Numbered from the stretch's first letter, positions 43,603 through 53,088 are shown. The stretch: DNA of 64,000 bases from Roseovarius sp. S88 (GCF_037023735.1 NZ_CP146069.1:3389501-3453500); one strand, 5' to 3'. Translations and numbers: made by a program. The notes: generated by a model not told the origin, from the letters alone.

Positions 43603-44892
43603 TTAAGATTTACCCGCCTCAAGCACTTCTTCCACAGTCCGCAACCCGGTGCGCGGCGCTTGCACCAACACCGCCATGTTTCCGGGCTTATGCTCATTGC
43701 GCATCATCTTCATATGCGCGTCAGGAATTTCTTCCCACGGGAACACTTCGGACATACATGGATCAATCCGGCGCTCAATCACCAGCTGGTTCGCTGCAGA
43801 GGCTTGCGCCAGATGGGCAAAGTGAGAACCTTGCAATCGCTTCTGATGCATCCACATGTAGCGCACATCGAAAGTGCAATTAAATCCGGTGGTGCCTGCA
43901 CAAATGACGACCATTCCACCCTTTTTGCACACCAGCGTGGAAATCGGGAAAGTCGCTTCGCCGGGGTGTTCAAACACCATATCGACATTGTTGCCCTTGC
44001 CCGTGATATCCCAGATCGCTTTGCCGAACTTGCGCGCTTCGGTGAACCACTCTTTGTATTCTGGCGAATTCACTTTGGGCAGCTGACCCCAACAGTTGAA
44101 GTCCTTGCGGTTAATGACACCCTTGGCACCCAGACTCATGACAAACTCACGCTTGTCCTCGTCCGAAATCACACCGATTGCGTTGGCACCTACAGTGTTC
44201 GCCAACTGGATCGCAAATGACCCCAGACCACCAGACGCACCCCATACCAACACGTTCTGGCCTGGTTTGAGCTCATGCGGATGATGACCAAAGATCATGC
44301 GATAAGCCGTCGCCAGCGTGAGCGTATAGCACGCGCTTTCTTCCCAGCTCAGGTGCTTGGGACGACGCATCAACTGTTGCGCTTGCACGTTGGTAAACTG
44401 CGCGAACGAGCCATCTGGCGTCTCATAACCCCAGATCCGCTGGGTCGGGCTGAACATCGGGTCGCCGCCGTTACAATGCGTGTCACTGCCATCGTCCTGA
44501 TTGCAGTGAATCACAACCTCATCGCCCACTTTCCAGTTCTTAACGCGGTCACCAACGGCCCAGACCACGCCTGAGGCATCCGAGCCTGCAATGTGATAGT
44601 CGGCCCCGTGGCCGTCAAACGGACTGATGGGTTCCCCAAGACCAGCCCACACACCGTTGTAGTTCACGCCAGCTGCCATCACGAGAACCAGCACTTCGTG
44701 GCTTTCAAGCTTGGGGACATCCACTACTTCGACTTTGAAGGACTTGTCCGGCTCCCCATGGCGCTCACGGCGAATAGCCCAGGCGTACATCTGCTTGGGC
44801 ACGTAGCCCAGTGGGGGCAGCTCGCCCAATTCGTAAAGGTCTTTTTCCGGCGCCTCGTAAGGCGCGATGCCGGTGTCCGTATCCAAAGCCAT
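43603..44892 (-). CDS. ccr: Crotonyl-CoA carboxylase/reductase
   Basis: NADPH-dependent reductive carboxylation of crotonyl-CoA to ethylmalonyl-CoA, the key step of the ethylmalonyl-CoA pathway for acetyl-CoA assimilation. The 429 residues are of the family's length. Visible are YAWAIRRERHGEPDKSFKVE, the zinc-free MDR core with GVNYNGVWAGLGEPISPFDG, the NADPH motif VWGASGGLGSFAIQLANTVG and DMVFEHPGEATFPIS. The ATG at 44892 follows GGGAGG. The mutase of the same pathway is 1.7 kb away, divergently. Confidence 0.96.
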   Translation of the reverse strand: MALDTDTGIAPYEAPEKDLYELGELPPLGYVPKQMYAWAIRRERHGEPDKSFKVEVVDVPKLESHEVLVLVMAAGVNYNGVWAGLGEPISPFDGHGADYHIAGSDASGVVWAVGDRVKNWKVGDEVVIHCNQDDGSDTHCNGGDPMFSPTQRIWGYETPDGSFAQFTNVQAQQLMRRPKHLSWEESACYTLTLATAYRMIFGHHPHELKPGQNVLVWGASGGLGSFAIQLANTVGANAIGVISDEDKREFVMSLGAKGVINRKDFNCWGQLPKVNSPEYKEWFTEARKFGKAIWDITGKGNNVDMVFEHPGEATFPISTLVCKKGGMVVICAGTTGFNCTFDVRYMWMHQKRLQGSHFAHLAQASAANQLVIERRIDPCMSEVFPWEEIPDAHMKMMRNEHKPGNMAVLVQAPRTGLRTVEEVLEAGKS

Positions 44893-45010
44893 AATTGGCC
44901 TCCCTAGCAAAATAATTGCCGCAATGCAGAATCGCGGTGATCAAAGGAGAAATATCGCTCGTCGCGCAACAATGCAATGCTTAGAATGTGGTTTTTGAAA
45001 CTTTATAACC

Positions 45011-45022
45011 CTGCAATTGCAG
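45011..45022. promoter_or_regulatory. Candidate operator upstream of ccr
   Basis: Perfect 12-bp palindrome CTGCAATTGCAG, about 120 bp upstream of the ccr start. Further GCAAT/TGCAA half-sites lie at about 44920 and 44967. Regulators of short-chain acyl-CoA metabolism of the PccR/RamB type bind TTTGCAA-like repeats, so this may be such a site. Not tested. Confidence 0.35.
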
Positions 45023-45046
45023 AAAATCTGGACGAACGGTGCTGCA

Positions 45047-46405
45047 CTAGCGAAACAACTGTGTGATCGAATTTGCATAGTAAGACAAAATCGCGCGTTT
45101 TGCCTCAACGGCCATGTAGCCATCCGGCCCATCTTTGATCAGGTTGCGCTTCAATAAATTTCGTGTGCCAACCTCTACCGCATAGTCCAGATCGTCACGC
45201 GGTACATGAACATGCGCCTGTGAGAGCTGCTCGGTTAACTCTACTGTACGCGCACAAAGCGCGTCCCGGGTCATCGGCCCACCGGCAGTCGTTAAAGCAT
45301 AAGCAATCAGCGGCACCGGCAGCACGGGAACTTCCTCACCAATCCGCTGCATCAAAACCTCGCCCAGCGCTTCTACCGGCGCGTCGGGGTGCTTCTTTTG
45401 AAACTCCGACAAGCTTACAGGCGCACCGAAGCTAGCTGCGGCGTAACCGTGACGGTGATATCGCCGCGTGATCCAGAGCCAGAATTGTTTAAGGATAAAG
45501 CCCGCCACCACACTAATCTTGGCCCCGAACCGCCGATGCCCCGCCTGTCCAGCCTCGACAAGGATCTTGTCTTCAAACACCCGGTCATAGTTGACCGCCA
45601 CAGGAACAAACACCACGTCACGCTCAAAATCAGAGCGCTCTTCAATGATATACTTCAAAATACCAAGCTTGGGTTCAGCCAGTGCCCCGTCCAGACTAAG
45701 CCCACCTTCGGGGAACACCGCTTGTGTCACGCCACCATCAGTGGCCAAACCAACATAGCGAGACAACACGCGACGATAGAGAGAGTCGCGTGACTTGCGA
45801 CGAATGAAATAGGCACCCATCGCCTTGATCAGCCGGCTGAGCGGCCAGACCCGCGCCCACTCGCCCACGGCATAGCTGAGTGCGGAACGCTCGGCGGCCA
45901 GCCAAGTGACCAGCACGTAATCCATGTTGGACCGATGGTTCATCACAAAGATCACAGTGGCATCGCGATCAATATTGCCAAGTTCCTTGTCGTGAAACCG
46001 CCCCATCCGCACGCGATAGAGCGCAAGGCTCAGTGCCTTAGCCGCACGAATGGCCACACTGAAATAGGCGGTGGCAGAAAAGCTGGGCACAATCTCTCGC
46101 GCATACCTGCGCGCTTTCTCGAATGCGACGTTTTCCGGCACGTTGTTCTTACGCGCATATTCGGCAATCGCCACGCTGACTTCAGGGTCGTAAATCAAAC
46201 GCTGGATCATGTCGTAACGCCGCGCCAGCTTGAACGGCTCAATCGGGCGTTCCAGTCGCGTATTAAGTTTGGCCACCGCCTTTTGCATCCGTCGTCGGAA
46301 AAACCATCGCACGGATGGGAAGAGAAAATGGGACGCAAAGGTGACCGCCGCAAAAAGCAGGATCAGGATCAAAAGCCAAAGGGGAAGTTCTACTACTGTC
46401 GTCAT
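45047..46405 (-). CDS. PlsB-like glycerophosphate/lysophospholipid acyltransferase
   Basis: A 452-residue membrane-bound acyltransferase of the PlsC/PlsB superfamily. One N-terminal transmembrane helix (LWLLILILLFAAVTFASHFL) is followed by the acyltransferase core: NHRSNMD (H-x4-D catalytic motif, about residue 155), GAYFIRRKS, FPEGGLSLDG and a VPVAVNYDRVFED motif. It is shorter than E. coli PlsB (about 800) but resembles its core. It would add acyl chains to glycerol phosphate or a lysolipid. It ends 154 bp before the ccr start on the same strand. Confidence 0.88.
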   Translation of the reverse strand: MTTVVELPLWLLILILLFAAVTFASHFLFPSVRWFFRRRMQKAVAKLNTRLERPIEPFKLARRYDMIQRLIYDPEVSVAIAEYARKNNVPENVAFEKARRYAREIVPSFSATAYFSVAIRAAKALSLALYRVRMGRFHDKELGNIDRDATVIFVMNHRSNMDYVLVTWLAAERSALSYAVGEWARVWPLSRLIKAMGAYFIRRKSRDSLYRRVLSRYVGLATDGGVTQAVFPEGGLSLDGALAEPKLGILKYIIEERSDFERDVVFVPVAVNYDRVFEDKILVEAGQAGHRRFGAKISVVAGFILKQFWLWITRRYHRHGYAAASFGAPVSLSEFQKKHPDAPVEALGEVLMQRIGEEVPVLPVPLIAYALTTAGGPMTRDALCARTVELTEQLSQAHVHVPRDDLDYAVEVGTRNLLKRNLIKDGPDGYMAVEAKRAILSYYANSITQLFR

Positions 46406-46622
46406 TGCGTCGACATTGACAGCCTTGCGTCACACCCTCAATGCAAAATCACCTGCGAAAATGGGCTTTCCAGAGGCGACTGGCATGAATCACTCACTGT
46501 CCCCACATGCAGGACAAAGCCATCTGTAATGCCGCAACGCAGCGAATTGACAGCGTCATATAATTCCGGATAAATTGCCGCTGTTGTAACAAAATTACGC
46601 AATTTGATTCACGAGGCCGCCT

Positions 46623-48590
46623 ATGTCGCAGACGCAGAAAGATCGTCCCTGGTTGATCCGAACCTACGCGGGTCATTCCACGGCCAAGGCCTCAAACGCG
46701 CTTTATCGTGGCAACCTCGCCAAAGGTCAGACCGGCCTGTCAGTGGCCTTCGATCTGCCGACGCAAACTGGCTATGACAGCGACCATGTTCTTGCGCGTG
46801 GGGAAGTGGGCAAGGTGGGCGTGCCCGTCTGCCATCTGGGCGACATGCGCACGCTCTTTGAAGACATCCCGCTTGAGCAGATGAACACCTCCATGACCAT
46901 CAACGCCACAGCACCCTGGCTTCTGGCGCTCTACGTGGCCGTGGCCGAGGAACAAGGTGCTGATGTCTCGAAACTACAAGGCACCGTACAAAATGATCTG
47001 ATCAAAGAGTATCTGTCCCGCGGCACATATATTTGCCCGCCAAAACCCTCGCTCAAAATGATCGGGGATGTGGCCGAGTACTGCTACACAAACATCCCGA
47101 AATGGAACCCGATGAACGTGTGTTCCTACCATCTGCAAGAGGCAGGCGCGACACCGGAACAAGAGCTGGCTTTTGCGCTGGCCACCGCGCAGGCTGTGCT
47201 GGATGAGTTGAAACCACGCGTCCCGGCCGAAGATTTCCCGGCACTGGCAGGACGCATTTCGTTTTTTGTGAACGCAGGAATCCGCTTTGTCACAGAGATG
47301 TGCAAGATGCGCGCCTTCGTCGACCTTTGGGACGAAATTCTTGAAACACGCTACGGCGTTGACAACCCAAAATTCCGCCGCTTCCGTTATGGGGTTCAGG
47401 TCAACTCGCTTGGCCTGACCGAGCAGCAGCCAGAAAACAACGTTTATCGCATCCTGATTGAGATGCTAGCCGTGACACTCTCCAAGAAGGCCCGTGCGCG
47501 CGCCGTACAGCTTCCTGCCTGGAACGAAGCCCTAGGCCTGCCACGCCCCTGGGATCAGCAATGGTCGATGCGCATGCAACAGATCCTGGCCTATGAAACC
47601 GATCTTCTGGAATTTGACGACCTGTTCGACGGCAACCCTGCTGTGGATCGAAAGGTGGAAGAACTAAAGAACGGTGCACGCCACGAGCTTGAAACGCTGG
47701 GCAGCATGGGGGGCGCGATCGGCGCGATTGAATATATGAAATCCCGTTTGGTGGATAGCAACGCCGACCGGCTTGGACGGATCGAAGCCGGCGAAACTAC
47801 TGTCGTGGGTGTAAACCAGTGGACCACCACCGAGCCTAGCCCACTCCAAACCGAAGATGGTGGCATCATGGTGGTCGATCCTGCCGTTGAGGCCGAACAG
47901 ATTGCGCGTTTGAACGCCTGGCGTTCAGATCGTGATGCAAATGCCGTAAAAGAAGCTCTGGCAGAGCTGCGGGAGGCATCGCAGTCCGGTGCCAATGTCA
48001 TGCCTGCGTCCATTAAAGCGGCCAAGGCAGGGGTGACCACTGGTGAATGGGCAGAGCAAATGCGTCAGACCCATGGTCAGTATCGCGGCCCCACCGGCGT
48101 GTCTGGTAGCCCGTCGAACAAGACCGAAGGGCTGGATGACATTCGAGATGCGGTAAACGCTGTTAGTGACCGTTTGGGACGCCGCCTGAAATTCCTGATG
48201 GGCAAGCCGGGATTGGACGGCCACTCCAACGGTGCCGAGCAAATCGCCTTCCGCGCACGCGATTGCGGCATGGACATCTCCTATGAAGGCATTCGCCTGA
48301 CGCCCGAGGAAATCGTGGCTGCGGCCATCGAAGATCAGGCACATGTGGTAGGCCTATCGATTCTGTCCGGCTCTCACATGCCATTGGTCGAAGACCTGTT
48401 AGACCGGATGCGTGCATCAGGATTGGGCGATGTCCCTTTGATCGTCGGCGGCATCATCCCGGACGAAGACGCTCAGCGCCTGCTCGAAATGGGCGTTGCA
48501 CGCGTCTACACGCCCAAGGATTTTGAACTCAACACCATTATGATGGACATCGTAGCGCTCGCCGAACCTAAGTCCGTCGCTGCAGAATAA
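46623..48590 (+). CDS. ecm: Ethylmalonyl-CoA mutase
   Basis: Coenzyme B12-dependent rearrangement of ethylmalonyl-CoA to methylsuccinyl-CoA. The 655 residues comprise the substrate barrel (TYAGHSTAKASNALYRGNLA, FDLPTQTGYDSD near the start) and the C-terminal cobalamin domain with GLDGHSNGAEQIA (D-x-H-x2-G) at about residue 530. The length and its pairing with ccr favour ecm over methylmalonyl-CoA mutase. The 217-bp gap upstream has no gene. It ends 6 bp from the convergent next gene. Confidence 0.94.
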   Translation: MSQTQKDRPWLIRTYAGHSTAKASNALYRGNLAKGQTGLSVAFDLPTQTGYDSDHVLARGEVGKVGVPVCHLGDMRTLFEDIPLEQMNTSMTINATAPWLLALYVAVAEEQGADVSKLQGTVQNDLIKEYLSRGTYICPPKPSLKMIGDVAEYCYTNIPKWNPMNVCSYHLQEAGATPEQELAFALATAQAVLDELKPRVPAEDFPALAGRISFFVNAGIRFVTEMCKMRAFVDLWDEILETRYGVDNPKFRRFRYGVQVNSLGLTEQQPENNVYRILIEMLAVTLSKKARARAVQLPAWNEALGLPRPWDQQWSMRMQQILAYETDLLEFDDLFDGNPAVDRKVEELKNGARHELETLGSMGGAIGAIEYMKSRLVDSNADRLGRIEAGETTVVGVNQWTTTEPSPLQTEDGGIMVVDPAVEAEQIARLNAWRSDRDANAVKEALAELREASQSGANVMPASIKAAKAGVTTGEWAEQMRQTHGQYRGPTGVSGSPSNKTEGLDDIRDAVNAVSDRLGRRLKFLMGKPGLDGHSNGAEQIAFRARDCGMDISYEGIRLTPEEIVAAAIEDQAHVVGLSILSGSHMPLVEDLLDRMRASGLGDVPLIVGGIIPDEDAQRLLEMGVARVYTPKDFELNTIMMDIVALAEPKSVAAE

Positions 48591-48596
48591 GTCGGC

Positions 48597-49106
48597 CTAT
48601 TCCGCAGGCTCGGGTTCCGGTTCAGAAAACTGGAGCCGTTCCTTGGGTTTGTTCTCGGACCGAATTTCCTCAATGCGCGCCAGAATGCGTTTGTTCAAGA
48701 CATCGTCAGCTTGCGACGCCTGATCGATCGCCACGAATTCTTCTGGCGTGATATTTGGGGCGGCACTGATCGCTTTTACGATGTCTTTATTTGCGGTTTC
48801 GACAAGAAAGTTGCGTTTGTCTTCGTCAGGTTCTTCTTGCATCAACTTTGTGTAATGCGCTCCGACCTGGCCCACCATGGACACCGCCTGAATGAACGAG
48901 TCGATTTTTGCATCGTCAATTGTGTCGTTGCTAAACCCCTCTGCCGGCTCAATTTGCGAAAGCGTCCGCCCATCATTCGCATCTGCTGCAGAGGACTCAG
49001 CCTCAGCTGCTTCTGACGCTTCGGCCTCTGCCTCTTGCGCAAAACTGGCCATAGATGTGCTCAAAAGAAGTGCCACCGCCAGGCTTGCCACGATTTGGTT
49101 TTTCAT
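48597..49106 (-). CDS. Secreted DUF4168-like protein
   Basis: A 169-residue exported protein of unknown function. A signal peptide (MKNQIVASLAVALLLSTSMA) is followed by about 25 residues rich in Ala, Glu and Ser, then a helical part with IDSFIQAVSMVGQVGAHYTK and NITPEEFVAIDQASQADDVL, a pattern like DUF4168, and a Pro-Glu tail. The start at 49106 has GGAGAG upstream. It is convergent with ecm and unlikely to be functionally tied to it. Confidence 0.8.
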   Translation of the reverse strand: MKNQIVASLAVALLLSTSMASFAQEAEAEASEAAEAESSAADANDGRTLSQIEPAEGFSNDTIDDAKIDSFIQAVSMVGQVGAHYTKLMQEEPDEDKRNFLVETANKDIVKAISAAPNITPEEFVAIDQASQADDVLNKRILARIEEIRSENKPKERLQFSEPEPEPAE

Positions 49107-49256
49107 TTTTTGCTCTCCTCAAAAGGACAACGCCTTTCACCCAGACATGGCGCGTGCGCAGATTTTATGCAACTGTCTCGGCGGATTGATGCTGGAAAAA
49201 CAGCAAAACTAAGGGCATTTTCCCGACAGACCACTACCCTTCCACGGACCCGGCCC

Positions 49257-49697
49257 ATGAGCATTGAAATTCGCCCCCTCGCCCAAACCGACAAAGCAGA
49301 CTGGTGCCGCCTTTGGACGGCGTATCTGGAATTCTACGAGTCAAGCGTATCGGATGAGGTCTACGATACTACATTCGCACGACTTTTGTCTGAGGATCAC
49401 CCAACCCAAAACGGCTTGTTAGCGGTTGCATCTGGAAACCCGGTTGGCCTTGTTCACTTCATCTACCACCCGCACAACTGGCGCGTAGAGGATGTGTGCT
49501 ACCTGCAAGACCTCTACGCCGACCCCGATATGCGCGGCAAAGGTGTCGGTCGCAGACTCATCGAAGCTGTCTACGAAACTGCAGACGCACGCGGCTGCCC
49601 CTCCGTCTATTGGCTCACACAAGATTTCAACGCCGAGGCCCGCAAACTCTACGACCGCATCGGAACCCTGACGCCGTTCATAAAATACAGCCGCTAG
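49257..49697 (+). CDS. GNAT-family N-acetyltransferase
   Basis: A 146-residue acetyl-CoA-dependent transferase. From the ATG at 49257 it reads MSIEIRPLAQTDKADWCRLW; the longer upstream frame is not supported. The acetyl-CoA loop is LYADPDMRGKGVGRRLIEAV (R/Q-x2-G-x-G/A), and WLTQDFNAEARKLYDRIG is the usual fourth motif. The acceptor is unknown. Confidence 0.92.
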   Translation: MSIEIRPLAQTDKADWCRLWTAYLEFYESSVSDEVYDTTFARLLSEDHPTQNGLLAVASGNPVGLVHFIYHPHNWRVEDVCYLQDLYADPDMRGKGVGRRLIEAVYETADARGCPSVYWLTQDFNAEARKLYDRIGTLTPFIKYSR

Positions 49698-49703
49698 CCC
49701 GCC

Positions 49704-50924
49704 TCAATCGTAGCTGCGCAAATCCTCGATCACTTTGCCATCATTCGGCAGGCTGCCACGTGCCACTATCTCAATCCGCCCCTTGAGCTTGAGCGTATCC
49801 ACGACGGCATCTGCAAAATTTTCAGGCGATGCACCATCAGCTTCGATTTTGACGGTCATCACATCCGCCTCACCTTCACGGCTGGCAATCACCCGAGCAC
49901 GCGCAATCGCATCATGCCGAGAGACCAGCGCCGCAACCTGCTCGGGCCGCACAAACATACCCTTGATCTTGGTCGTCTGATCGGCGCGCCCCATCCACCC
50001 TTTGATCCGCAGATTGGTCCGGCCACAGGGGCTTTCTCCCTCCATCACAGCGCTTAAATCACCCGTCGCGAAGCGAATTAGCGGGTAGTCAGGGTTAAGT
50101 GTTGTCACTACAACCTCACCCACCTCACCAGGGACCACCGGATCTCCGGTGCCAGGCGTGACAATCTCAACGATCACACCCTCATCCACGATAAGACCCT
50201 CTTGCGCGGTGCTCTCGTAGGCGATGTTGCCCAAATCGGCGGTGGCGTAGCATTGCAGACATGCGATCCCTCGATCCGCGTAATCCTGCCGCAAAGATGG
50301 AAAGAGCGCCCCGCCGCCAACCGCCGCCTTGGTGATCTGTAACGTCAGATTCAATTCATCCGCCTTGTCGAGAATGACCTTGAGGTAATCGGGCGTGCCG
50401 GCATAGGCTGTCACACCCACATCATGTGCCGCTTGCGCCTGAAGCTCCGTTTGCCCCGTGCCCGCTGGCAAAACCGCCGCGCCCACCGCGCGCCCACCAT
50501 TCTCAAAGATCATGCCCGCAGGCGTCAGGTGGTAGCCAAAACAATTCTGCACGATGTCGCCGCGCCCTATCCCGCAGGCATGGAGAAACCGCCCCATGCG
50601 CCACCAATCATGCCCAGTGCCGCCCGGTTCATAGATCGGACCTGGACTTTGGAAGATATGCGCAAAGTCCGAAGGAGCCTGCGCCGTCAATCCACCAAAT
50701 GGCCGAACCGCCGCTTGCGCCTGCGTCAGATGAGACTTTCTCAGAACCGGAAGCTGCGCCAACGCTTCAACAGAGGTGATCGAACCAGCTTCAATCTCAC
50801 TCAATGTCTCGCCATACCCGGCAAGTCCCTGAGCACGCAGAATTTGCTCCGGCAATGCGCGGGCAATGGCCGACGCACGCGCCTCGGGTTTACGGATTTC
50901 CAATTCGTCGAAATACTCAGACAT
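49704..50924 (-). CDS. PaaK-like AMP-dependent CoA ligase
   Basis: A 406-residue adenylating enzyme of the phenylacetate-CoA ligase type, which activates an aryl or short acid to its CoA thioester. It has IFQSPGPIYEPGGTG in place of the classical ATP loop, then QCYATADLGNIAYES, IRFATGDLSAV and the C-terminal GWMGRADQTTKIKGMFVRPE hinge region with the usual Lys. The start at 50924 (MSEYFDELE) is preferred over the one 24 bases upstream. It lies next to the liv operon but is separated from it by the duplicated unknown gene. Confidence 0.88.
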   Translation of the reverse strand: MSEYFDELEIRKPEARASAIARALPEQILRAQGLAGYGETLSEIEAGSITSVEALAQLPVLRKSHLTQAQAAVRPFGGLTAQAPSDFAHIFQSPGPIYEPGGTGHDWWRMGRFLHACGIGRGDIVQNCFGYHLTPAGMIFENGGRAVGAAVLPAGTGQTELQAQAAHDVGVTAYAGTPDYLKVILDKADELNLTLQITKAAVGGGALFPSLRQDYADRGIACLQCYATADLGNIAYESTAQEGLIVDEGVIVEIVTPGTGDPVVPGEVGEVVVTTLNPDYPLIRFATGDLSAVMEGESPCGRTNLRIKGWMGRADQTTKIKGMFVRPEQVAALVSRHDAIARARVIASREGEADVMTVKIEADGASPENFADAVVDTLKLKGRIEIVARGSLPNDGKVIEDLRSYD

Positions 50925-51051
50925 ATTCAAAACCTTTGCTCGCTGCACCCGCGACAGCTTGCCCGATTGTTATTTTTGTCTGGCTCAGGCATGTACTGCA
51001 TACATTTGTATACATTTCACACTGATCAGACATTGCGAAAGCGAATGACCC

Positions 51052-51900
51052 ATGACGGACACTGACACGGCCACCCGCATTGACATCCAGGACATGAACC
51101 GCCGCATCGTCTTTCACGACGATATTCAGGTGATGGAAGCGGATTTCTCCAACTTTCATTTTGACAGCAGCGCGGTTGTGAACGCCTTCTACGACCGGCT
51201 CGAAGCGCGTATTGCCGACACGGGTGAAGAGCTGTGGTTCTTCATGGTCAACCTCAACAACACCCGTATCGACCCTGCCGCCTGGACGGCCTATTCGCGT
51301 CGCGGTCGCGCGCTGAACTTCGCGCACTCGATGGGGTCGGTGCGTTTTGACGCCTCTGATGAGACGCGGCAACAGATCATTCGTGCCGCCAATACCGAAG
51401 CCTTTGATCCCAATCTTTTCAGCGACCGCGACGCGGCCCTTGCACGTCTCGCCGAACAGCCCAGCAAACGTCGCGAAAAAATCGTGCACGACCCGAACTA
51501 CGTTCTGGCCGATTTTGTTCGCCGGATTTCTTTTGACGAAGAGGCCACGATCATGGACGTGGACTTTTCGCATTTCACGTTTCACCACAGCCGCGATGTG
51601 GATGACTTTTACGACTACATCGAAGAGCGCATCATAGAGAGCGACAAGCGGTGGTTTTTCCTGGTGAACCTCAACGGCTGTCAGATCCTGCCGGCAGCCT
51701 GGGTGCAATACGCCTTGCGCGGCAAGCGTTTGAACAAAGCCGGGTCTCTGGGATCTGTTCGGTACGCTGCCGGGTCGGAAACCGAAGAAGACATCCGCCT
51801 GCGCGCCGAAAGCGCGGGTTTTCGCCCCAACATCCGCAACACCCGCGAAGAGGCGCTGGAGCTCATCGAAGAGATGCGGGCGGAGCTGACAGGCGGCTGA
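51052..51900 (+). CDS. Internally duplicated protein of unknown function
   Basis: A 282-residue cytosolic protein that I do not recognise. It is made of two clearly related halves, about residues 18-137 and 158-277: RIVFHDDIQVMEADFSNFHF and RISFDEEATIMDVDFSHFTF; ELWFFMVNLNNTRIDPAAW and RWFFLVNLNGCQILPAAWVQ; RGRALNFAHSMGSVRF and RGKRLNKAGSLGSVRY. The beta-alpha pattern with a hydrophobic WFF(M/L)VNLN strand recalls STAS/SpoIIAA-like folds, which is speculation. The surrounding genes run on the other strand, so it has its own promoter. Confidence 0.85.
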   Translation: MTDTDTATRIDIQDMNRRIVFHDDIQVMEADFSNFHFDSSAVVNAFYDRLEARIADTGEELWFFMVNLNNTRIDPAAWTAYSRRGRALNFAHSMGSVRFDASDETRQQIIRAANTEAFDPNLFSDRDAALARLAEQPSKRREKIVHDPNYVLADFVRRISFDEEATIMDVDFSHFTFHHSRDVDDFYDYIEERIIESDKRWFFLVNLNGCQILPAAWVQYALRGKRLNKAGSLGSVRYAAGSETEEDIRLRAESAGFRPNIRNTREEALELIEEMRAELTGG

Positions 51901-51902
51901 CA

Positions 51903-52205
51903 TCAGGCAACCTCGCACAAGCGAATGACCTGCAGTGTTTGACCGGGCACGCGTTCGACTTCACCCCTAACTTCAAGCTCCAGTTTGACCGTCGTCACAT
52001 GCCATCCGAGCGAACCCAGCCGGCTCAGCTCGTCCGCAGGTATCTTTTCGCCAACGGCATCTTTTAGCTCCGAAAAGCGTATTTTGCGTTCACCGAGCAC
52101 GCTCAAAATGGCTTTGCGCACAGCATCAAATTTCCACGCGGGAATATTCGTCACGCCATCCCGGCCTTCCGCCGGAGTTCTACAGGCAACACGCGCCTCC
52201 GCCAT
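51903..52205 (-). CDS. DUF6958-like protein
   Basis: A 100-residue protein of unknown function, similar in pattern to the DUF6958 family: KFDAVRKAILSVLGERKIRF, then SLGWHVTTVKLELEVRGEVE, a helix-turn arrangement like a small winged domain. Its ATG overlaps the LivF stop by one base (TGATG), so it is the last gene of the liv operon. An in-frame GTG at 52217 is an alternative start. No catalytic residues stand out. Confidence 0.75.
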   Translation of the reverse strand: MAEARVACRTPAEGRDGVTNIPAWKFDAVRKAILSVLGERKIRFSELKDAVGEKIPADELSRLGSLGWHVTTVKLELEVRGEVERVPGQTLQVIRLCEVA

Positions 52206-53029
52206 CAGCTCAGCCACCTTTTGCGCCGCCGATAACTGCGCACATCGCGAAAGGATTTGCGCCCCTCATCCGACATACCAAGGTAGAACTCCTTCACATC
52301 CGGGTTCTCCCGTAATTCCTTGGCGGGACCGTCCATAACCACACGGCCACTCTCAAGAATGTAGCCATATTGCGCAAAGCGCAGCGCCACGTTTGTGTTC
52401 TGCTCGGCCAGAAGGAACGTCGCGCCCTCCTTCTCATTGAGCGACTTCACAATGTTGAAAATCTCTTCCACCAGCTGCGGCGCAAGCCCCATGCTGGGTT
52501 CATCCAAAAGGATCGTCTCGGGCCGCGACATCAACGCGCGTCCAATGGCGCACATCTGCTGTTCCCCGCCGGACGTATAACCCGCCTGGCTTTTACGTCG
52601 CTCTTTCAGGCGCGGGAAATACGTGTAGACCTTCTCCAGATCAGCATCGATCTCGCCCCGACTTGAGCCGCGCGTATACGCCCCGGTCAGTAGGTTCTCT
52701 TCCACGGTCAAATGTTCAAAACAATGACGCCCCTCCATCACCTGAATAACGCCCATCTTCACAAGATCAGAAGGCAGCAGGTCTTGTACGCGTTCTCCAC
52801 GATAGGTGATCGACCCTTTGGTGACTTCGCCACGTTCTGACTTAAGCAGGTTGGAGATAGCCTTGAGCGTGGTTGTCTTGCCCGCACCATTGCCTCCCAA
52901 AAGCGCGGTGATCCCGCCCTTTGGCACATTCAGGCTCACACCCTTCAAAACGAGGATCACGTGGTTATAGATCACCTCGATATTGTTGACTTCCAATAGC
53001 GTTTCTTGCGTTTTCGCCGCGTCCAGCAT
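52205..53029 (-). CDS. livF: Branched-chain-type ABC importer ATPase, LivF-like
   Basis: A 274-residue ATPase of the HAAT family. Walker A LGGNGAGKTTT, signature TSGGEQQM (a slight variant of LSGGQ), Walker B ILLDEPSMGLAP and the switch LLAEQN (His replaced by Gln, usual in LivF) are visible. It ends with a basic tail (RSYRRRKRW). It pairs with LivG to drive LivHM. The 107-bp gap to livK holds a hairpin and a 22-bp repeat. Confidence 0.94.
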   Translation of the reverse strand: MLDAAKTQETLLEVNNIEVIYNHVILVLKGVSLNVPKGGITALLGGNGAGKTTTLKAISNLLKSERGEVTKGSITYRGERVQDLLPSDLVKMGVIQVMEGRHCFEHLTVEENLLTGAYTRGSSRGEIDADLEKVYTYFPRLKERRKSQAGYTSGGEQQMCAIGRALMSRPETILLDEPSMGLAPQLVEEIFNIVKSLNEKEGATFLLAEQNTNVALRFAQYGYILESGRVVMDGPAKELRENPDVKEFYLGMSDEGRKSFRDVRSYRRRKRWLS

Positions 53030-53066
53030 GGGTCGTCATCTCCTGCAAAGGGCTCTGCGCCTCTGC

Positions 53067-53088
53067 TTCTTTCTTGTCAAAAATACCC
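53067..53088 (-). repeat. 22-bp intergenic repeat, copy 2
   Basis: Minus-strand copy of the 22-base repeat seen at 32537-32558, identical over its length. It lies between livK and livF, 49 bp past the livK stop. Confidence 0.7.

Noticed and set aside
46545..46563. TTGACA and TATAAT near each other upstream of ecm
   Set aside because: The two boxes are only about 6 bases apart, far from the 16-18 needed for a sigma-70 promoter.
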